NCBI GenBank assembly: GCA_964610315.1
Contig: CAZSVM010000008.1
Location: 1-64,000 of the forward strand
Length of the DNA: 64,000 nucleotides
From: JAQVEM01 sp964610315
Lineage (GTDB): Bacteria > Actinomycetota > Humimicrobiia > Humimicrobiales > Humimicrobiaceae
Direction: 5' to 3'
Numbering within the stretch: position 1 is the first letter of the stretch; every line of letters starts with the position of its first letter. Of the stretch, positions 16,187-25,321 are shown piece by piece. A program made the position numbers and the translations under genes. A model generated the notes under the pieces. The model saw nothing but the letters and a program-made list of their open reading frames with translations. It had not been told where the DNA came from and made no database searches.

Positions 16187-17563
16187 ATGCAAAAAAACAG
16201 GGCTAAATTTTTAATCTGTTTAATATCTATTATCATATTTTTTTCAGTTATGCCAGTAGATAAAACCCTGGCCGGCGATGTAGAAAACAACAGCGATAAA
16301 GAATATACAGAAATAAATAATTTTTATACCTGTGAGATTGAAGGGATAATAGATCCTCCCATTTCCAATTACATAGCCAAATGTTTAAAAAAATCACTGG
16401 ATTCCGGTTACGGCCTTATCATATTAATGGATACGCCGGGCGGACTGGAAACATCCATGAGAGAAATAATAACTGGTATCTTAAATACAAATATTCCAGT
16501 TATAGTATTTGTTTATCCCCAGGGTGCCAGAGCCGCCTCTGCAGGCACCTATATAACCTACGCCAGCGACCTAGCCGTTATGGCACCCTTTACCAGTATT
16601 GGTGCCGCCCATCCGGTTAATCTGGGTGGAGAACAGCAAATTTCGGAAGATATGCTGGAGAAGGTAACTAATGATTCCGTTTCTTTTATTAAAAATCTTG
16701 CCCTATCCAAAGGCAGGAATTCCGAATGGGCAGAGAAAGCAGTAAGAGAAAGTGTCTCCATTACCGCCCAGGAAGCTCTGGAACTGGGGGTAATAGACCT
16801 TACTGCTTCCAATACACAAGATCTTCTTGAAAAAATTGATGGTAGAATTCTGGAAAAATCGGGTAAAACCTTTCTCATCGACAGCAGAACCGCTGCTACC
16901 CAAAAAATTGGAGTCAATTTTATTACCAGATTTCTCCATATTATCGTCAATCCCAATATTGCTTATATATTATTCATTATAGGAATATTTGGATTAGTTT
17001 TTGAATTTTCCCAACCCGGATTGGGTATCTCCGGAGCTGTGGGTATTCTATTTATAATCCTGGGACTTTATTCATTCAGTATTCTTCCCATCAACTACGC
17101 CGGTCTGGCCCTTATAATCCTGGCTGTAATTTTATTTATCCTGGATATAGCACTTGGCCTGGGTGGAGTATTGTCGATAGCCGGTGTAGCTTCGCTTATT
17201 ATCGGATCTTTTCTGTTGATTAATACCAGTGCTCCCTATCTTAAAATAGCCAAAAGTCTTATAATTAGCGCTTCAGTGGTTGTATCCGGTTTTTTAATTA
17301 TTATAATAAGAGCAGTCTATAAAGTTCACCGGTTAAAACCGGTTACCGGCAAGGAGGGGCTCATTGGAGAAACAGCAGTAGTTTACGAGGATTTAAATCC
17401 TGAAGGTCTGGTTAAAGTATCGGGAGAAATCTGGAAAGCGCTATCCGGAGATGGAAGAATAATCAAAAAGGGCCGTGAAGTTAAAATAATATCTTTGGAA
17501 GGATTAACTTTAATAGTAAATATATTAAATAAACAAGAAATAAAAAATAAAAAAGGAGGTTAA
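16187..17563 (+). CDS. NfeD-family membrane protein with ClpP-class serine protease domain
   Basis: This 458-residue long-form NfeD protein has a signal peptide (cleavage near residue 30) and an extracytoplasmic ClpP-like protease domain. Motifs include DTPGGLETSMREI near residue 82 and the nucleophile region GARAASAGTYI near residue 112. A cluster of transmembrane segments (about residues 255-380) and a C-terminal OB-fold NfeD domain follow. Such proteases cleave stomatin-like partners and act in membrane quality control. The slipin gene begins two bases after its stop, the usual NfeD-slipin pairing. No ribosome site is obvious at the ATG. Confidence 0.92.
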   Translation: MQKNRAKFLICLISIIIFFSVMPVDKTLAGDVENNSDKEYTEINNFYTCEIEGIIDPPISNYIAKCLKKSLDSGYGLIILMDTPGGLETSMREIITGILNTNIPVIVFVYPQGARAASAGTYITYASDLAVMAPFTSIGAAHPVNLGGEQQISEDMLEKVTNDSVSFIKNLALSKGRNSEWAEKAVRESVSITAQEALELGVIDLTASNTQDLLEKIDGRILEKSGKTFLIDSRTAATQKIGVNFITRFLHIIVNPNIAYILFIIGIFGLVFEFSQPGLGISGAVGILFIILGLYSFSILPINYAGLALIILAVILFILDIALGLGGVLSIAGVASLIIGSFLLINTSAPYLKIAKSLIISASVVVSGFLIIIIRAVYKVHRLKPVTGKEGLIGETAVVYEDLNPEGLVKVSGEIWKALSGDGRIIKKGREVKIISLEGLTLIVNILNKQEIKNKKGG

Positions 17564-17564
17564 A

Positions 17565-18344
17565 ATGTCAATAGGTTTGATAGTAGCAGTAGTATTCGGT
17601 ATATTTATAATCCTGATACTGCTGATTTCGTCCATCAAAATTCTAAGGGAATATGAGAGAGGTGTAATATTTAGATTCGGAAGACTAAGAGGGGTAAAGG
17701 GACCCGGTATATTCATAATAATTCCATTCGTGGATAAAATGATCAAAGTGGACTTAAGAACAGTTACCATGGATGTACCGCCGCAGGATATCATAACCAG
17801 AGACAATGTTCCGGTTAAAGTAAATGCAGTAGTATATTTTAGAGTAATGGATCCCGCAAAAAGCGTGGTCAAGATTGAAAGATATATAGTGGCAACATCA
17901 CAGATAGCCCAGACCACACTTAGAAGCATACTGGGACAGGCTGAACTGGATGACCTACTGGCCAGAAGAGATAAAATCAATAAGGAACTTCAGAAAATAA
18001 TAGATGAGCAAACGGACCCCTGGGGAGTAAAAGTTTCGACTGTCGAAATCAAAGATGTCGAACTGCCTCAAACAATACAGAGGGCATTTGCCAGACAGGC
18101 CGAAGCCGAAAGAGAGAGAAGAGCAAAAATAATTAATGCCGAAGGAGAATTCCAGGCTTCCGAAAGACTGTCCGAAGCGGCAAGGGTGCTCAGTAAATAT
18201 CCGGTATCGGTACAGCTCAGATTTCTTCAGACTTTAAAAGAAATAGCAACCGAACAGAATTCCACTATCGTATTCCCTGTTCCTATTGATCTTGTTGAAG
18301 CTTTTATGGATAAGCTTGGTAAAAGAAATTCAACCAACCAATAA
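17565..18344 (+). CDS. Slipin (stomatin/prohibitin SPFH-domain protein)
   Basis: This 259-residue protein has a single N-terminal membrane helix (about residues 3-25). The SPFH/Band 7 domain begins at IKILREYERGVIFRFGRL and has the conserved QDIITRDNVPVKVNAVVYFRV strand region. A C-terminal helical stretch rich in Ala, Glu and Arg drives oligomerisation. It organises membrane microdomains and is the expected partner and substrate of the upstream NfeD protease. A full AAAGGAGG ribosome site lies in the two-base junction region. Confidence 0.95.
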   Translation: MSIGLIVAVVFGIFIILILLISSIKILREYERGVIFRFGRLRGVKGPGIFIIIPFVDKMIKVDLRTVTMDVPPQDIITRDNVPVKVNAVVYFRVMDPAKSVVKIERYIVATSQIAQTTLRSILGQAELDDLLARRDKINKELQKIIDEQTDPWGVKVSTVEIKDVELPQTIQRAFARQAEAERERRAKIINAEGEFQASERLSEAARVLSKYPVSVQLRFLQTLKEIATEQNSTIVFPVPIDLVEAFMDKLGKRNSTNQ

Positions 18345-18360
18345 AAAGTGGTAAGTAAAT

Positions 18361-18915
18361 TTGTCCGGAAAGAAAATTTTAAATAATTTTTATATACAAA
18401 AAATCTCCGGCGGAAAAACAAATTTAAGGGTACTGGAAAAAAAGGATTTAAAAAAATCCCTTATATGGTTAAAGGACCCCTCTGTCAACATGTACCTTAG
18501 CCATAACTTTCGCGAATATACCGAAGAGCAGGAGCTCAAATGGTTTAAATTCGTCCAGAACTCTGATAATGATGTAGTCTTTGCCATCAAAGACAAAAAT
18601 ACTAATATGTATATTGGTAATTGTGCACTGCATAAAATTGACTGGGAAAGAAAAAACTGTGAAATGGGCATCGTTATCGGTGAAAAGAATTACTGGAATA
18701 AAGGTTATGGCTCTGATGCGGTAAAAAGTATTATCAAATTTGCATTCAACAAACTTAATCTTAAAAGTATCAAGCTGGATGTCTACAAGTATAACCGCCG
18801 GGCGATAAGAGTATATAAAAAATGCGGATTCAAACTTATTAAGACCGAAAAAAAGAATCATTTTTATAATGGTAAATACTGGGATACCCTGCTAATGAAA
18901 CTTGAAAATACTTAA
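18361..18915 (+). CDS. GNAT-family N-acetyltransferase (RimJ/RimL-like)
   Basis: This 184-residue protein has an acetyl-CoA-binding GNAT fold. Key segments are GNCALHKIDWERKNCEMGIVI near residue 80, the pyrophosphate-binding loop NYWNKGYGSDAV near residue 110 and VYKYNRRAIRVYKKCGFK near residue 145. The start is TTG 16 bases after the slipin stop; the next Met would remove the first beta-strand. No strong ribosome site is visible. It could acetylate an N-terminus, an amino sugar or an antibiotic; substrate unknown. Confidence 0.85.
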   Translation: MSGKKILNNFYIQKISGGKTNLRVLEKKDLKKSLIWLKDPSVNMYLSHNFREYTEEQELKWFKFVQNSDNDVVFAIKDKNTNMYIGNCALHKIDWERKNCEMGIVIGEKNYWNKGYGSDAVKSIIKFAFNKLNLKSIKLDVYKYNRRAIRVYKKCGFKLIKTEKKNHFYNGKYWDTLLMKLENT

Positions 18916-19120
18916 ATCAAACCCATAAATTAAAATCAAATAACACCTTTACCATATCAAACCGGATTTTATCCAACTAAAAATCCCCAAAAAATATATA
19001 CATTGTATATACTAGTAATAAATTTTAACCATTGGTACTAGATATGAATAGTAGGTTCTTTGTTTTTAATAATTAATTTTTATGCTAATATTGTCACATT
19101 TATTACTAAAGTATAAGATT

Positions 19121-20524
19121 ATGTATTCATACAGGCGAAGGGGCAGACTGGATGCCGGCTCGATTTTTTTTATAATTGTTTTTGTATTAACTGGTATTGG
19201 TATAAGTTACCTTGCTTATGCAGACAGGGGAAAATTCTGGGATATCCTACCTTTTATCTGCATACCGGCAATAGTAATAAGCCTTGTATTTATGATCATC
19301 AATTTTATCAGAAGAACAAGAGGAAGCTCTTTTTTCATCCTGTTCTTTGCACTTTCTATTGCAGGGTTAATACTGTCAAGTTTTTTTGGTCCCTCTGCCT
19401 TAAATTATCAAGCAGAAAGAAATACTGATAACAAAAATTATGAACAATCGATATATTATTATAAAGTACTTCTGGATAATTACCCCAATAGCCGGCTGGC
19501 AGACAGGGCACTAGAAAATATTTCATTTGCTTACTTTTCAAACCATAACTATAAGGAGGCAATTGATAGTTTTAAAGAAGCAATAAATTTGGAAATATTA
19601 AGCGGTGACAATCTTGAAATAAAAAATATTCTGGAAGAATGCTACACAAAATTAGCCGACGATTATTATAAGAATCAAGAGTACGACCTTTCTGCCCAAA
19701 GCTATCTTGATGCAGTGGCAATACTTAAAGAAATTAAAACCAATTTCCCAGACACAAACGAGGCATTTATTTCCATATATAAAATTCCTGAATATCTGTA
19801 CCAGGCAGCGTTAAATTTCAATAAAACCAGAAATTGGGATAAATCAATAGAATCACTTGAAGAAATAATCAATAATTATGCCGAGAGTAAATATTTTTAT
19901 GATTCCAATTATCTTTTATCGAATACCTATATCAATAAAGCGGCAGAATTGGCAGCCAGTAATAATTATGAGGAAAGTGTTGAGGAGTTTTTAAAAATTT
20001 TAGATCTGGATGCCCTCGATTACGATTACCATAATATTAATAGTTACCAAAAAAGCAGGGTATTTCCCAATATCTCGCCTGATATTTTAAAAAATATTGC
20101 AGAAGATAAATATACCGGAGGTTATTATAAAAAAGCATTATTTTTGTGCAGGATAATTATCGAATATAATCCGGAGCAGGAAGAAGAGATTAATCCTTTA
20201 CTGATCGACTCAAAATTAAAACTAATTTCTTCCTCACCTTGTAATTCTATTGAGCAACCTGTCCCTGAACGTAAAATCTGGGGTACCGAAAAGAGTATAT
20301 TGATAATTGAAAATAATACCGAATTTGATTTAACCATATATTTAAAAGGACCTGAATACAGAATAATAGAAGTTCAGGAAAATTCTACTGCCGAAATAGA
20401 AATCACAGCAGGTAATTATGAAACTGCTGCAGAACTAAGTAATCCGGACATCCCGCCCTATTATGGGAATGTAGCCTATGAAGAAGGCCAGAGGTATAGA
20501 GAAGAATATACAATAACCAATTAA
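19121..20524 (+). CDS. Membrane-anchored TPR-repeat protein
   Basis: From the ATG at 19121 the protein has 467 residues; an ATG 39 bases upstream in frame is also possible, and neither has a ribosome site. Three N-terminal hydrophobic segments (about residues 10-95) are followed by tetratricopeptide-like helices. Clear units include KNYEQSIYYYKVLLDNYPNS near residue 105 and HNYKEAIDSFKEAINLE near residue 142, and a short beta-rich domain forms the C-terminus. TPRs bind other proteins, so this may scaffold an envelope complex. No named family recognised. Confidence 0.75.
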   Translation: MYSYRRRGRLDAGSIFFIIVFVLTGIGISYLAYADRGKFWDILPFICIPAIVISLVFMIINFIRRTRGSSFFILFFALSIAGLILSSFFGPSALNYQAERNTDNKNYEQSIYYYKVLLDNYPNSRLADRALENISFAYFSNHNYKEAIDSFKEAINLEILSGDNLEIKNILEECYTKLADDYYKNQEYDLSAQSYLDAVAILKEIKTNFPDTNEAFISIYKIPEYLYQAALNFNKTRNWDKSIESLEEIINNYAESKYFYDSNYLLSNTYINKAAELAASNNYEESVEEFLKILDLDALDYDYHNINSYQKSRVFPNISPDILKNIAEDKYTGGYYKKALFLCRIIIEYNPEQEEEINPLLIDSKLKLISSSPCNSIEQPVPERKIWGTEKSILIIENNTEFDLTIYLKGPEYRIIEVQENSTAEIEITAGNYETAAELSNPDIPPYYGNVAYEEGQRYREEYTITN

Positions 20525-20528
20525 GATA

Positions 20529-20945
20529 TTATTTAATTCTTTCCAGATTATCGTCAATTAACTCTTTAAAATTTTTCCCCAGATTCCCCTTGACTTTATC
20601 AAAATCTTTTTTTCTATCAACATTACAGTTCATTTCCAGGTTAACCAAAAATTTATGGAATATCTCAGAAGCTGATTTCATTTGTTCTTTTGTTTTTTTC
20701 TCATCAGCCTGTTTCAAATCTTTAACCATCTTATCTATATCCATATTTAAATGGTCAAAAGACTCTTTAAGCATTCCGGTAAACGCCGCTTTCTGCCAGA
20801 ACCATTTCCCCTTGCTCTTACTGTATAAATTAAAAAGTCCAAACAAATATTCCAAATCAACTTTTTTAAATTCACATAGATTCTTGAGTATATAGATTCT
20901 TTTGGTGATATAGGATAGCTTATTTAATTTTTTAAAATCTATCAT
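20529..20945 (-). CDS. Hypothetical helical protein
   Basis: This 138-residue protein is Lys- and Leu-rich and predicted mainly alpha-helical. It has no signal peptide, membrane segment or recognisable motif. An AAGAGGA ribosome site lies six bases before the ATG, which supports a real gene. It ends four bases after the stop of the convergent TPR gene. I recognise no family and suggest no function. Confidence 0.65.
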   Translation of the reverse strand: MIDFKKLNKLSYITKRIYILKNLCEFKKVDLEYLFGLFNLYSKSKGKWFWQKAAFTGMLKESFDHLNMDIDKMVKDLKQADEKKTKEQMKSASEIFHKFLVNLEMNCNVDRKKDFDKVKGNLGKNFKELIDDNLERIK

Positions 20946-20989
20946 ATTTATCCTCTTAAAAAATTCACATTATAATTTTTTGTTCATAC

Positions 20990-21553
20990 TTATCCATCCG
21001 GAATTAAAAACCTGAGTAGCCTGTCTTTGCCCTTGTTTATCCCTATCCTGTTGGTTCTGGTTATTTTACAATTATTCCCTTTCTTATACTCAAATATATA
21101 TAGCCCATTTTCTCCCTTCACCAGATCCGCGCCGTTATCTTTTATATCTATGTCCAGGGCTATGGTCAATTTACCAGGACCGTCCGTCAGGTTACTCTCC
21201 GTGTTTCTTCTTTTCCTCATAAAATCAATCCCCCAGACAGGATTCAGCGCCCTTATTAAAACTGCACCCGGCTTGCCCTCTTTTTCAGTCACCACATTCA
21301 GAAGACAATACATTCCATAACATAGATAAACATAGGCCAATCCCGGTTTTCCAAACATTATTTCACTTCTGGGGGTTTTTCCACTATAAGCATGACTGGC
21401 AGGGTCATCCGGTCCATAATAAGCTTCTGTTTCTATAATTACTCCCCCGATAATTTCCTTTCCGCTACGTTTTACCAGTGCTTTCCCCAATAAATCTCTG
21501 GCAACCTTTGAAGTATCTCTTTTATAAAAATTCCTGGGTAATCCCTTTTCCAT
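20990..21553 (-). CDS. DNA-3-methyladenine glycosylase (AAG/MPG family)
   Basis: This 187-residue protein matches the alkyladenine glycosylase family along its full length. It has an N-terminal ARDLLGKALV, the catalytic IIETEAYYGPDDPASHA segment (Glu activates water), a PRSEIMFGKPGLAYVYLCYG block near residue 82 and the GPGKLTIALDI motif near residue 126. It excises 3-methyladenine, hypoxanthine and related damaged bases in base-excision repair. No ribosome site is obvious. It stands alone between a hypothetical gene and a ferredoxin gene. Confidence 0.95.
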   Translation of the reverse strand: MEKGLPRNFYKRDTSKVARDLLGKALVKRSGKEIIGGVIIETEAYYGPDDPASHAYSGKTPRSEIMFGKPGLAYVYLCYGMYCLLNVVTEKEGKPGAVLIRALNPVWGIDFMRKRRNTESNLTDGPGKLTIALDIDIKDNGADLVKGENGLYIFEYKKGNNCKITRTNRIGINKGKDRLLRFLIPDG

Positions 21554-21777
21554 AAAAATTATAATACAATTTTATCACTAGTCCTTTATTTTCCCAAAAT
21601 AATATCTTTGGATAACACTTTTAATTATGCAGTATTTTTTAATTACTGGACCATCTAGTTAAGGCACCGCCTATGATATAAAAAAGGAAGACATATTATA
21701 ATTATTTTATTGAAATAGAAAAAAAAATTTTGTATATTACATAACAATATTGCAAAGAAAAAATGGAAAGGAACTCA

Positions 21778-21969
21778 ATGGAAGTAAGAATCGATAAAGA
21801 ACTTTGTACCGGATGCGGTTTATGTGAAGAAACATGCCCAGACATCTTTAAATTAAATGAGGACGAAGACATTGCAGAAGTTATAAAAAGCGATTATGAC
21901 GAGAATGACGAGGAGTGTATCGAAGAAGCTGTGGAGAGCTGCCCAACCGAAGCCATATCAGCGGATTGA
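21778..21969 (+). CDS. Single-cluster [4Fe-4S] ferredoxin
   Basis: This 63-residue ferredoxin binds one [4Fe-4S] cluster with CTGCGLC near residue 10 and CP in ESCPTEAI near the C-terminus. The extra Cys in EETCP probably forms the disulfide seen in Thermotoga-type ferredoxins. The start is set at 21778 because AAAGGA lies just before it; an in-frame ATG at 21763 overlaps that ribosome site. It is a low-potential electron carrier, and an intrinsic terminator follows 28 bases after the stop. Confidence 0.93.
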   Translation: MEVRIDKELCTGCGLCEETCPDIFKLNEDEDIAEVIKSDYDENDEECIEEAVESCPTEAISAD

Positions 21970-21997
21970 ATTTCGCCGGAAAAAAGAATTATAAATA

Positions 21998-22033
21998 AAA
22001 AATAGTCCTATCCAAAAAGACAGGACTATTTTT
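21998..22033 (+). terminator. Intrinsic terminator after the ferredoxin gene
   Basis: Arms AAAAATAGTCCT (21998-22009) and AGGACTATTTTT (22022-22033) are perfectly complementary. The stem extends inward with one mismatch around a short A-rich loop. The downstream arm supplies the U-run. It lies directly after the ferredoxin stop codon. Confidence 0.9.
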
Positions 22034-22116
22034 ATTATTCACCTTGAATTTATCTAAGATTCTGCACACTTTTTGCTTAATTCCGTATCCTTATACTCAT
22101 TCATAAATTATACCTG

Positions 22117-23985
22117 TTAATAGGTAAGTCCAAATCCAAACAGAAAGAGGGATTCTTTAGAACCATCTATATCATTAAGGGGTATCTGGTTTATTGATCG
22201 GGGCCAGGTATATGAAAGTTTACCAGTGGGGTTACAGTCACCAAAAATAATATCCACAACTCCCTGCCCTTCAGTCCCGGGAAGCCAGGCTGCGATTAAT
22301 GCATCCATTTTATCAATCTGATCAGTTACTATCATGGGACGGCCGCTTATAAGAATTACTATTATTGGAATACCAGCGTCACTTAGATTATTTATAATAT
22401 CCCTATCTTTAGTATCCATCAATAAATCAGGATCATCTCCTTCATATTCTGCATAAGGAGTCTCACCAACTACCGCGATTCCCACATCTGCATTCAGCGG
22501 TACATCAGTACCATCTATGGAGTAAGTAATCACAGTTTCATTTGAAACAGCATTTCTTATTGCCTCAAGAATGTTTGTTCCAATTGTAATATCTCCTCTT
22601 CTGCCTTGCCAGGTAATGGTCCATCCACCGCATTGGCTTCCAATATCATCTGCTTTACTTCCAGCAACCACTATACTTTTAATATCTTTTGATAGTGGAA
22701 GAAGCGGTCCTTCATTTTTAAGCAGTACCATCGATTTGCTTACCGCTTCTCTGGCAACTTCGCGATGTTCATCGCAGCCTATGGTATTGGCATTACTGCG
22801 ATCGGCATAAGGATTTTCGAACAATCCCAGTTCAAATTTTAGGGTAAGAACTCTACGTACTGCATCATCAATCCGGTACATGGAAACTTCACCATCCTCA
22901 ACCAAATTTTTAAGAGTATTTATAAAATCCTTATAATCATCCGGTACCATGACCATATCAATTCCTGCATTTATACCTTCCCTGATATCCTGTTCGGTCA
23001 TGTTATTATAAAAACTATCAATACCATTTATCCCCTGCCAATCTGATACTATAAAACCGTTAAATCCCATCTCTTCCTTTAATACCTCAGTGATAAGGTG
23101 TGAATTAGCATGCATCGGCATTCCATTCCAGCTGTTAAAAGAAACCATAATCGATCCTACTGGTACCTCAAGTGCTTCCATATATGGATAAAGATACATT
23201 TTTCTTAGCTCTTCTTCGGTACAATGGGTGTCACCCCTATCTACACCTCCAACAGTACCGCCATCACCTATAAAATGCTTGGCACAGGCAAGAATAGTAT
23301 CGCTATCTGATAAATCATTGCTCTGATAACCTTCAATGGCAGCCCTGCCAAGTTCAGCCACAACTTCGGGATCTTCACTGAATCCTTCATAGGTTCTCCC
23401 CCAGCGCTCATCCTGAGGAACTGCTATACAGGGACCGAAAGTCCAGTTTACTCCGGTGGCTGCCGTTTCAATTGCTGTTAAATGAGTAATTCTTCTTACA
23501 AGGTCAGAATCACCTGCAGCACCCAGGCCAATATTGTGAGGAAAAATAGTGGTTCCATAGAGATTATTATGCCCGTGAACTGCATCAACCCCGTAAATAA
23601 TTGGTATGCCTAATCTTGTGGAAAGAGCATATTTCTGGAAATTATCATACATATCCGCCCAACCCTGGGGAGTATTGGGTAAAGGCACGGAACCTCCACC
23701 GCTGAGTACTGACCCTATGTAGTATTTAGAAATATCTTCATAATTGATAACATAATCACGGGCAACCTGAGTCATCTGTCCTAATTTTTCCTCAAGGGTC
23801 ATTTTTGAAAGCAGGGCTTCAACTCTGTCTTCTATAGATGCACTGGTATTCATATAATCAACATTTTCCAGAATATCCAATGTTTCCTTTGACTTCGCTT
23901 CATTAACTGCTTTATTTTTACAGCAGGCAAAAGTTAAAACTATAATCATTGATATGATAAGCAGATATATAAATATTCTCTTAAT
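22117..23985 (-). CDS. Glycoside hydrolase family 3 lipoprotein (beta-glucosidase-like), likely ATT start
   Basis: From the ATG at 23949 the protein has 610 residues, but its signal peptide then lacks a charged start. In frame upstream, ATT at 23985 follows GGTGG by six bases and adds a Lys-Arg n-region and a full hydrophobic core before the lipobox FACC, so I place the start there (622 residues). GH3 motifs include TLEEKLGQMTQV, GIPIIYGVDAVHGHNN, the KHFIGDGGT pair and the nucleophile in FIVSDWQGI. A C-terminal (alpha/beta)6 sandwich domain is present. It probably releases terminal beta-linked glucose (or xylose) outside the membrane. Confidence 0.9.
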   Translation of the reverse strand: MKRIFIYLLIISMIIVLTFACCKNKAVNEAKSKETLDILENVDYMNTSASIEDRVEALLSKMTLEEKLGQMTQVARDYVINYEDISKYYIGSVLSGGGSVPLPNTPQGWADMYDNFQKYALSTRLGIPIIYGVDAVHGHNNLYGTTIFPHNIGLGAAGDSDLVRRITHLTAIETAATGVNWTFGPCIAVPQDERWGRTYEGFSEDPEVVAELGRAAIEGYQSNDLSDSDTILACAKHFIGDGGTVGGVDRGDTHCTEEELRKMYLYPYMEALEVPVGSIMVSFNSWNGMPMHANSHLITEVLKEEMGFNGFIVSDWQGINGIDSFYNNMTEQDIREGINAGIDMVMVPDDYKDFINTLKNLVEDGEVSMYRIDDAVRRVLTLKFELGLFENPYADRSNANTIGCDEHREVAREAVSKSMVLLKNEGPLLPLSKDIKSIVVAGSKADDIGSQCGGWTITWQGRRGDITIGTNILEAIRNAVSNETVITYSIDGTDVPLNADVGIAVVGETPYAEYEGDDPDLLMDTKDRDIINNLSDAGIPIIVILISGRPMIVTDQIDKMDALIAAWLPGTEGQGVVDIIFGDCNPTGKLSYTWPRSINQIPLNDIDGSKESLFLFGFGLTY

Positions 23986-24066
23986 TGAATACCACCATTT
24001 CTTGAATGATTACCTTTTAGGAATCTTCCTATAAATATTTTACCAGGTAAAAATAGTTTAATTTAC

Positions 24067-25272
24067 CTATTTTTTCAACCCAGCAAGCCAATCCTTCATA
24101 ACCAGCATTAAACCGCCAAAACCAAAAAGGATTCCTGCAAGATGAAATGCCCAGCCAACAAAGGGAATATTATAAGCAAATATCACTATAACAAGGCCCA
24201 CCAGATAAGCCAGTACCTTCCATCCATATTTATTCATATCCAGGTTTGTTTTATAAAGCACCATTCTACCTATGAAGAAAGATAAAAACAGGGTGCTTAC
24301 ATATATTAACAGCATATACAGTATGATTAATATGGAATTTAAGGAAAAAGTTACAATTCCCAATCCGGCTGTAATCAGCAGAATAAACAGTATTATTGAA
24401 ATTACAAAAAGAATTAATATTCCAACCGGCACTCCAAACAGCATTATGGCTCCCGCACCTACACATCTGCCCAGTGTGGTTCTCATTCTATCGTTGAATT
24501 TACTGAATACTCGGGGAATTGCCAGAAGCAGTATTATTCCCAGTACGAATAGGCTTGTAAATGAAATTACCTTGCCTCCAAGATAAGTTGCGGTAAAGAA
24601 AATTGCCGGAATCTCCTTAAAGATCTCCATCTTTTTGGTTCTTTCGGTAATAGTAGCCTTTATTTTACCTCCAATTACTGCATCATCTGATATATTTGCT
24701 TTTTGGGCTGAACTATAAGTAACGTCACCTGTTATCTCAGCACCACCAGTAATGGTAAGCTGTCCAACATATTCTATTCTTACATCACCATTGACTTTTC
24801 CAGAAATATTAATACTTCCTCCGCTCAGGATAACATCACCGGATACCTTTCCATTTAAATCTATGGTGCCTCCGCTTATAATCAAGTCTCCGCCCACTTC
24901 CGTGCTGTCGATCAAAGTTATCTGGCCACCAGCAATTATTAAATCATCTTTTATCTTACCGCTAATGGTAATTACTCCGCCTGATATTCTAGCATCATCG
25001 TTAACATCACCATTCAGGTTTAAATATCCGCCTGCAGCCATTAAATCTCCCGAAACATTGCCGTTAATAGTTATTCTTCCGCCGGCAGTAACCAGGTCTC
25101 CGTCAATATCCGCTTTTATACTTACGTTCCCTCCAAAAGCATAAACATCATCCTCTATACTGGTATTGATATTAACCTCATTACCACTTTTTGTGGTAAA
25201 AGCAAAAAGCGGTGCGGCAAACAAGAAAAAGGAAATAACAGTTACCAGTAAGAATACCAAGAATTTTTTCAT
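24067..25272 (-). CDS. Secreted/membrane beta-helix protein with bactofilin-like repeats
   Basis: This 401-residue protein has a signal peptide (about residues 1-24). At least twelve short repeats follow to about residue 200, of the type GGxIxIxGKVxGDxI, which would wind a beta-helix like bactofilin or polymer-forming proteins. After a linker come four or five transmembrane segments (about residues 225-395). The repeat domain therefore lies outside the cytoplasm, anchored by the C-terminal membrane domain. Repeats are regular at both DNA and protein level. Function unknown; an envelope scaffold or adhesion role is inference. Confidence 0.8.
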   Translation of the reverse strand: MKKFLVFLLVTVISFFLFAAPLFAFTTKSGNEVNINTSIEDDVYAFGGNVSIKADIDGDLVTAGGRITINGNVSGDLMAAGGYLNLNGDVNDDARISGGVITISGKIKDDLIIAGGQITLIDSTEVGGDLIISGGTIDLNGKVSGDVILSGGSINISGKVNGDVRIEYVGQLTITGGAEITGDVTYSSAQKANISDDAVIGGKIKATITERTKKMEIFKEIPAIFFTATYLGGKVISFTSLFVLGIILLLAIPRVFSKFNDRMRTTLGRCVGAGAIMLFGVPVGILILFVISIILFILLITAGLGIVTFSLNSILIILYMLLIYVSTLFLSFFIGRMVLYKTNLDMNKYGWKVLAYLVGLVIVIFAYNIPFVGWAFHLAGILFGFGGLMLVMKDWLAGLKK

Positions 25273-25321
25273 TAGTACTCCTCCCCTTAATTTATTGTAT
25301 TATTTTTTAGAAAAGATTAAA

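Noticed and set aside
21763..21777. Upstream ATG for the ferredoxin gene
   Set aside because: It overlaps the AAAGGA ribosome site that serves the ATG at 21778.
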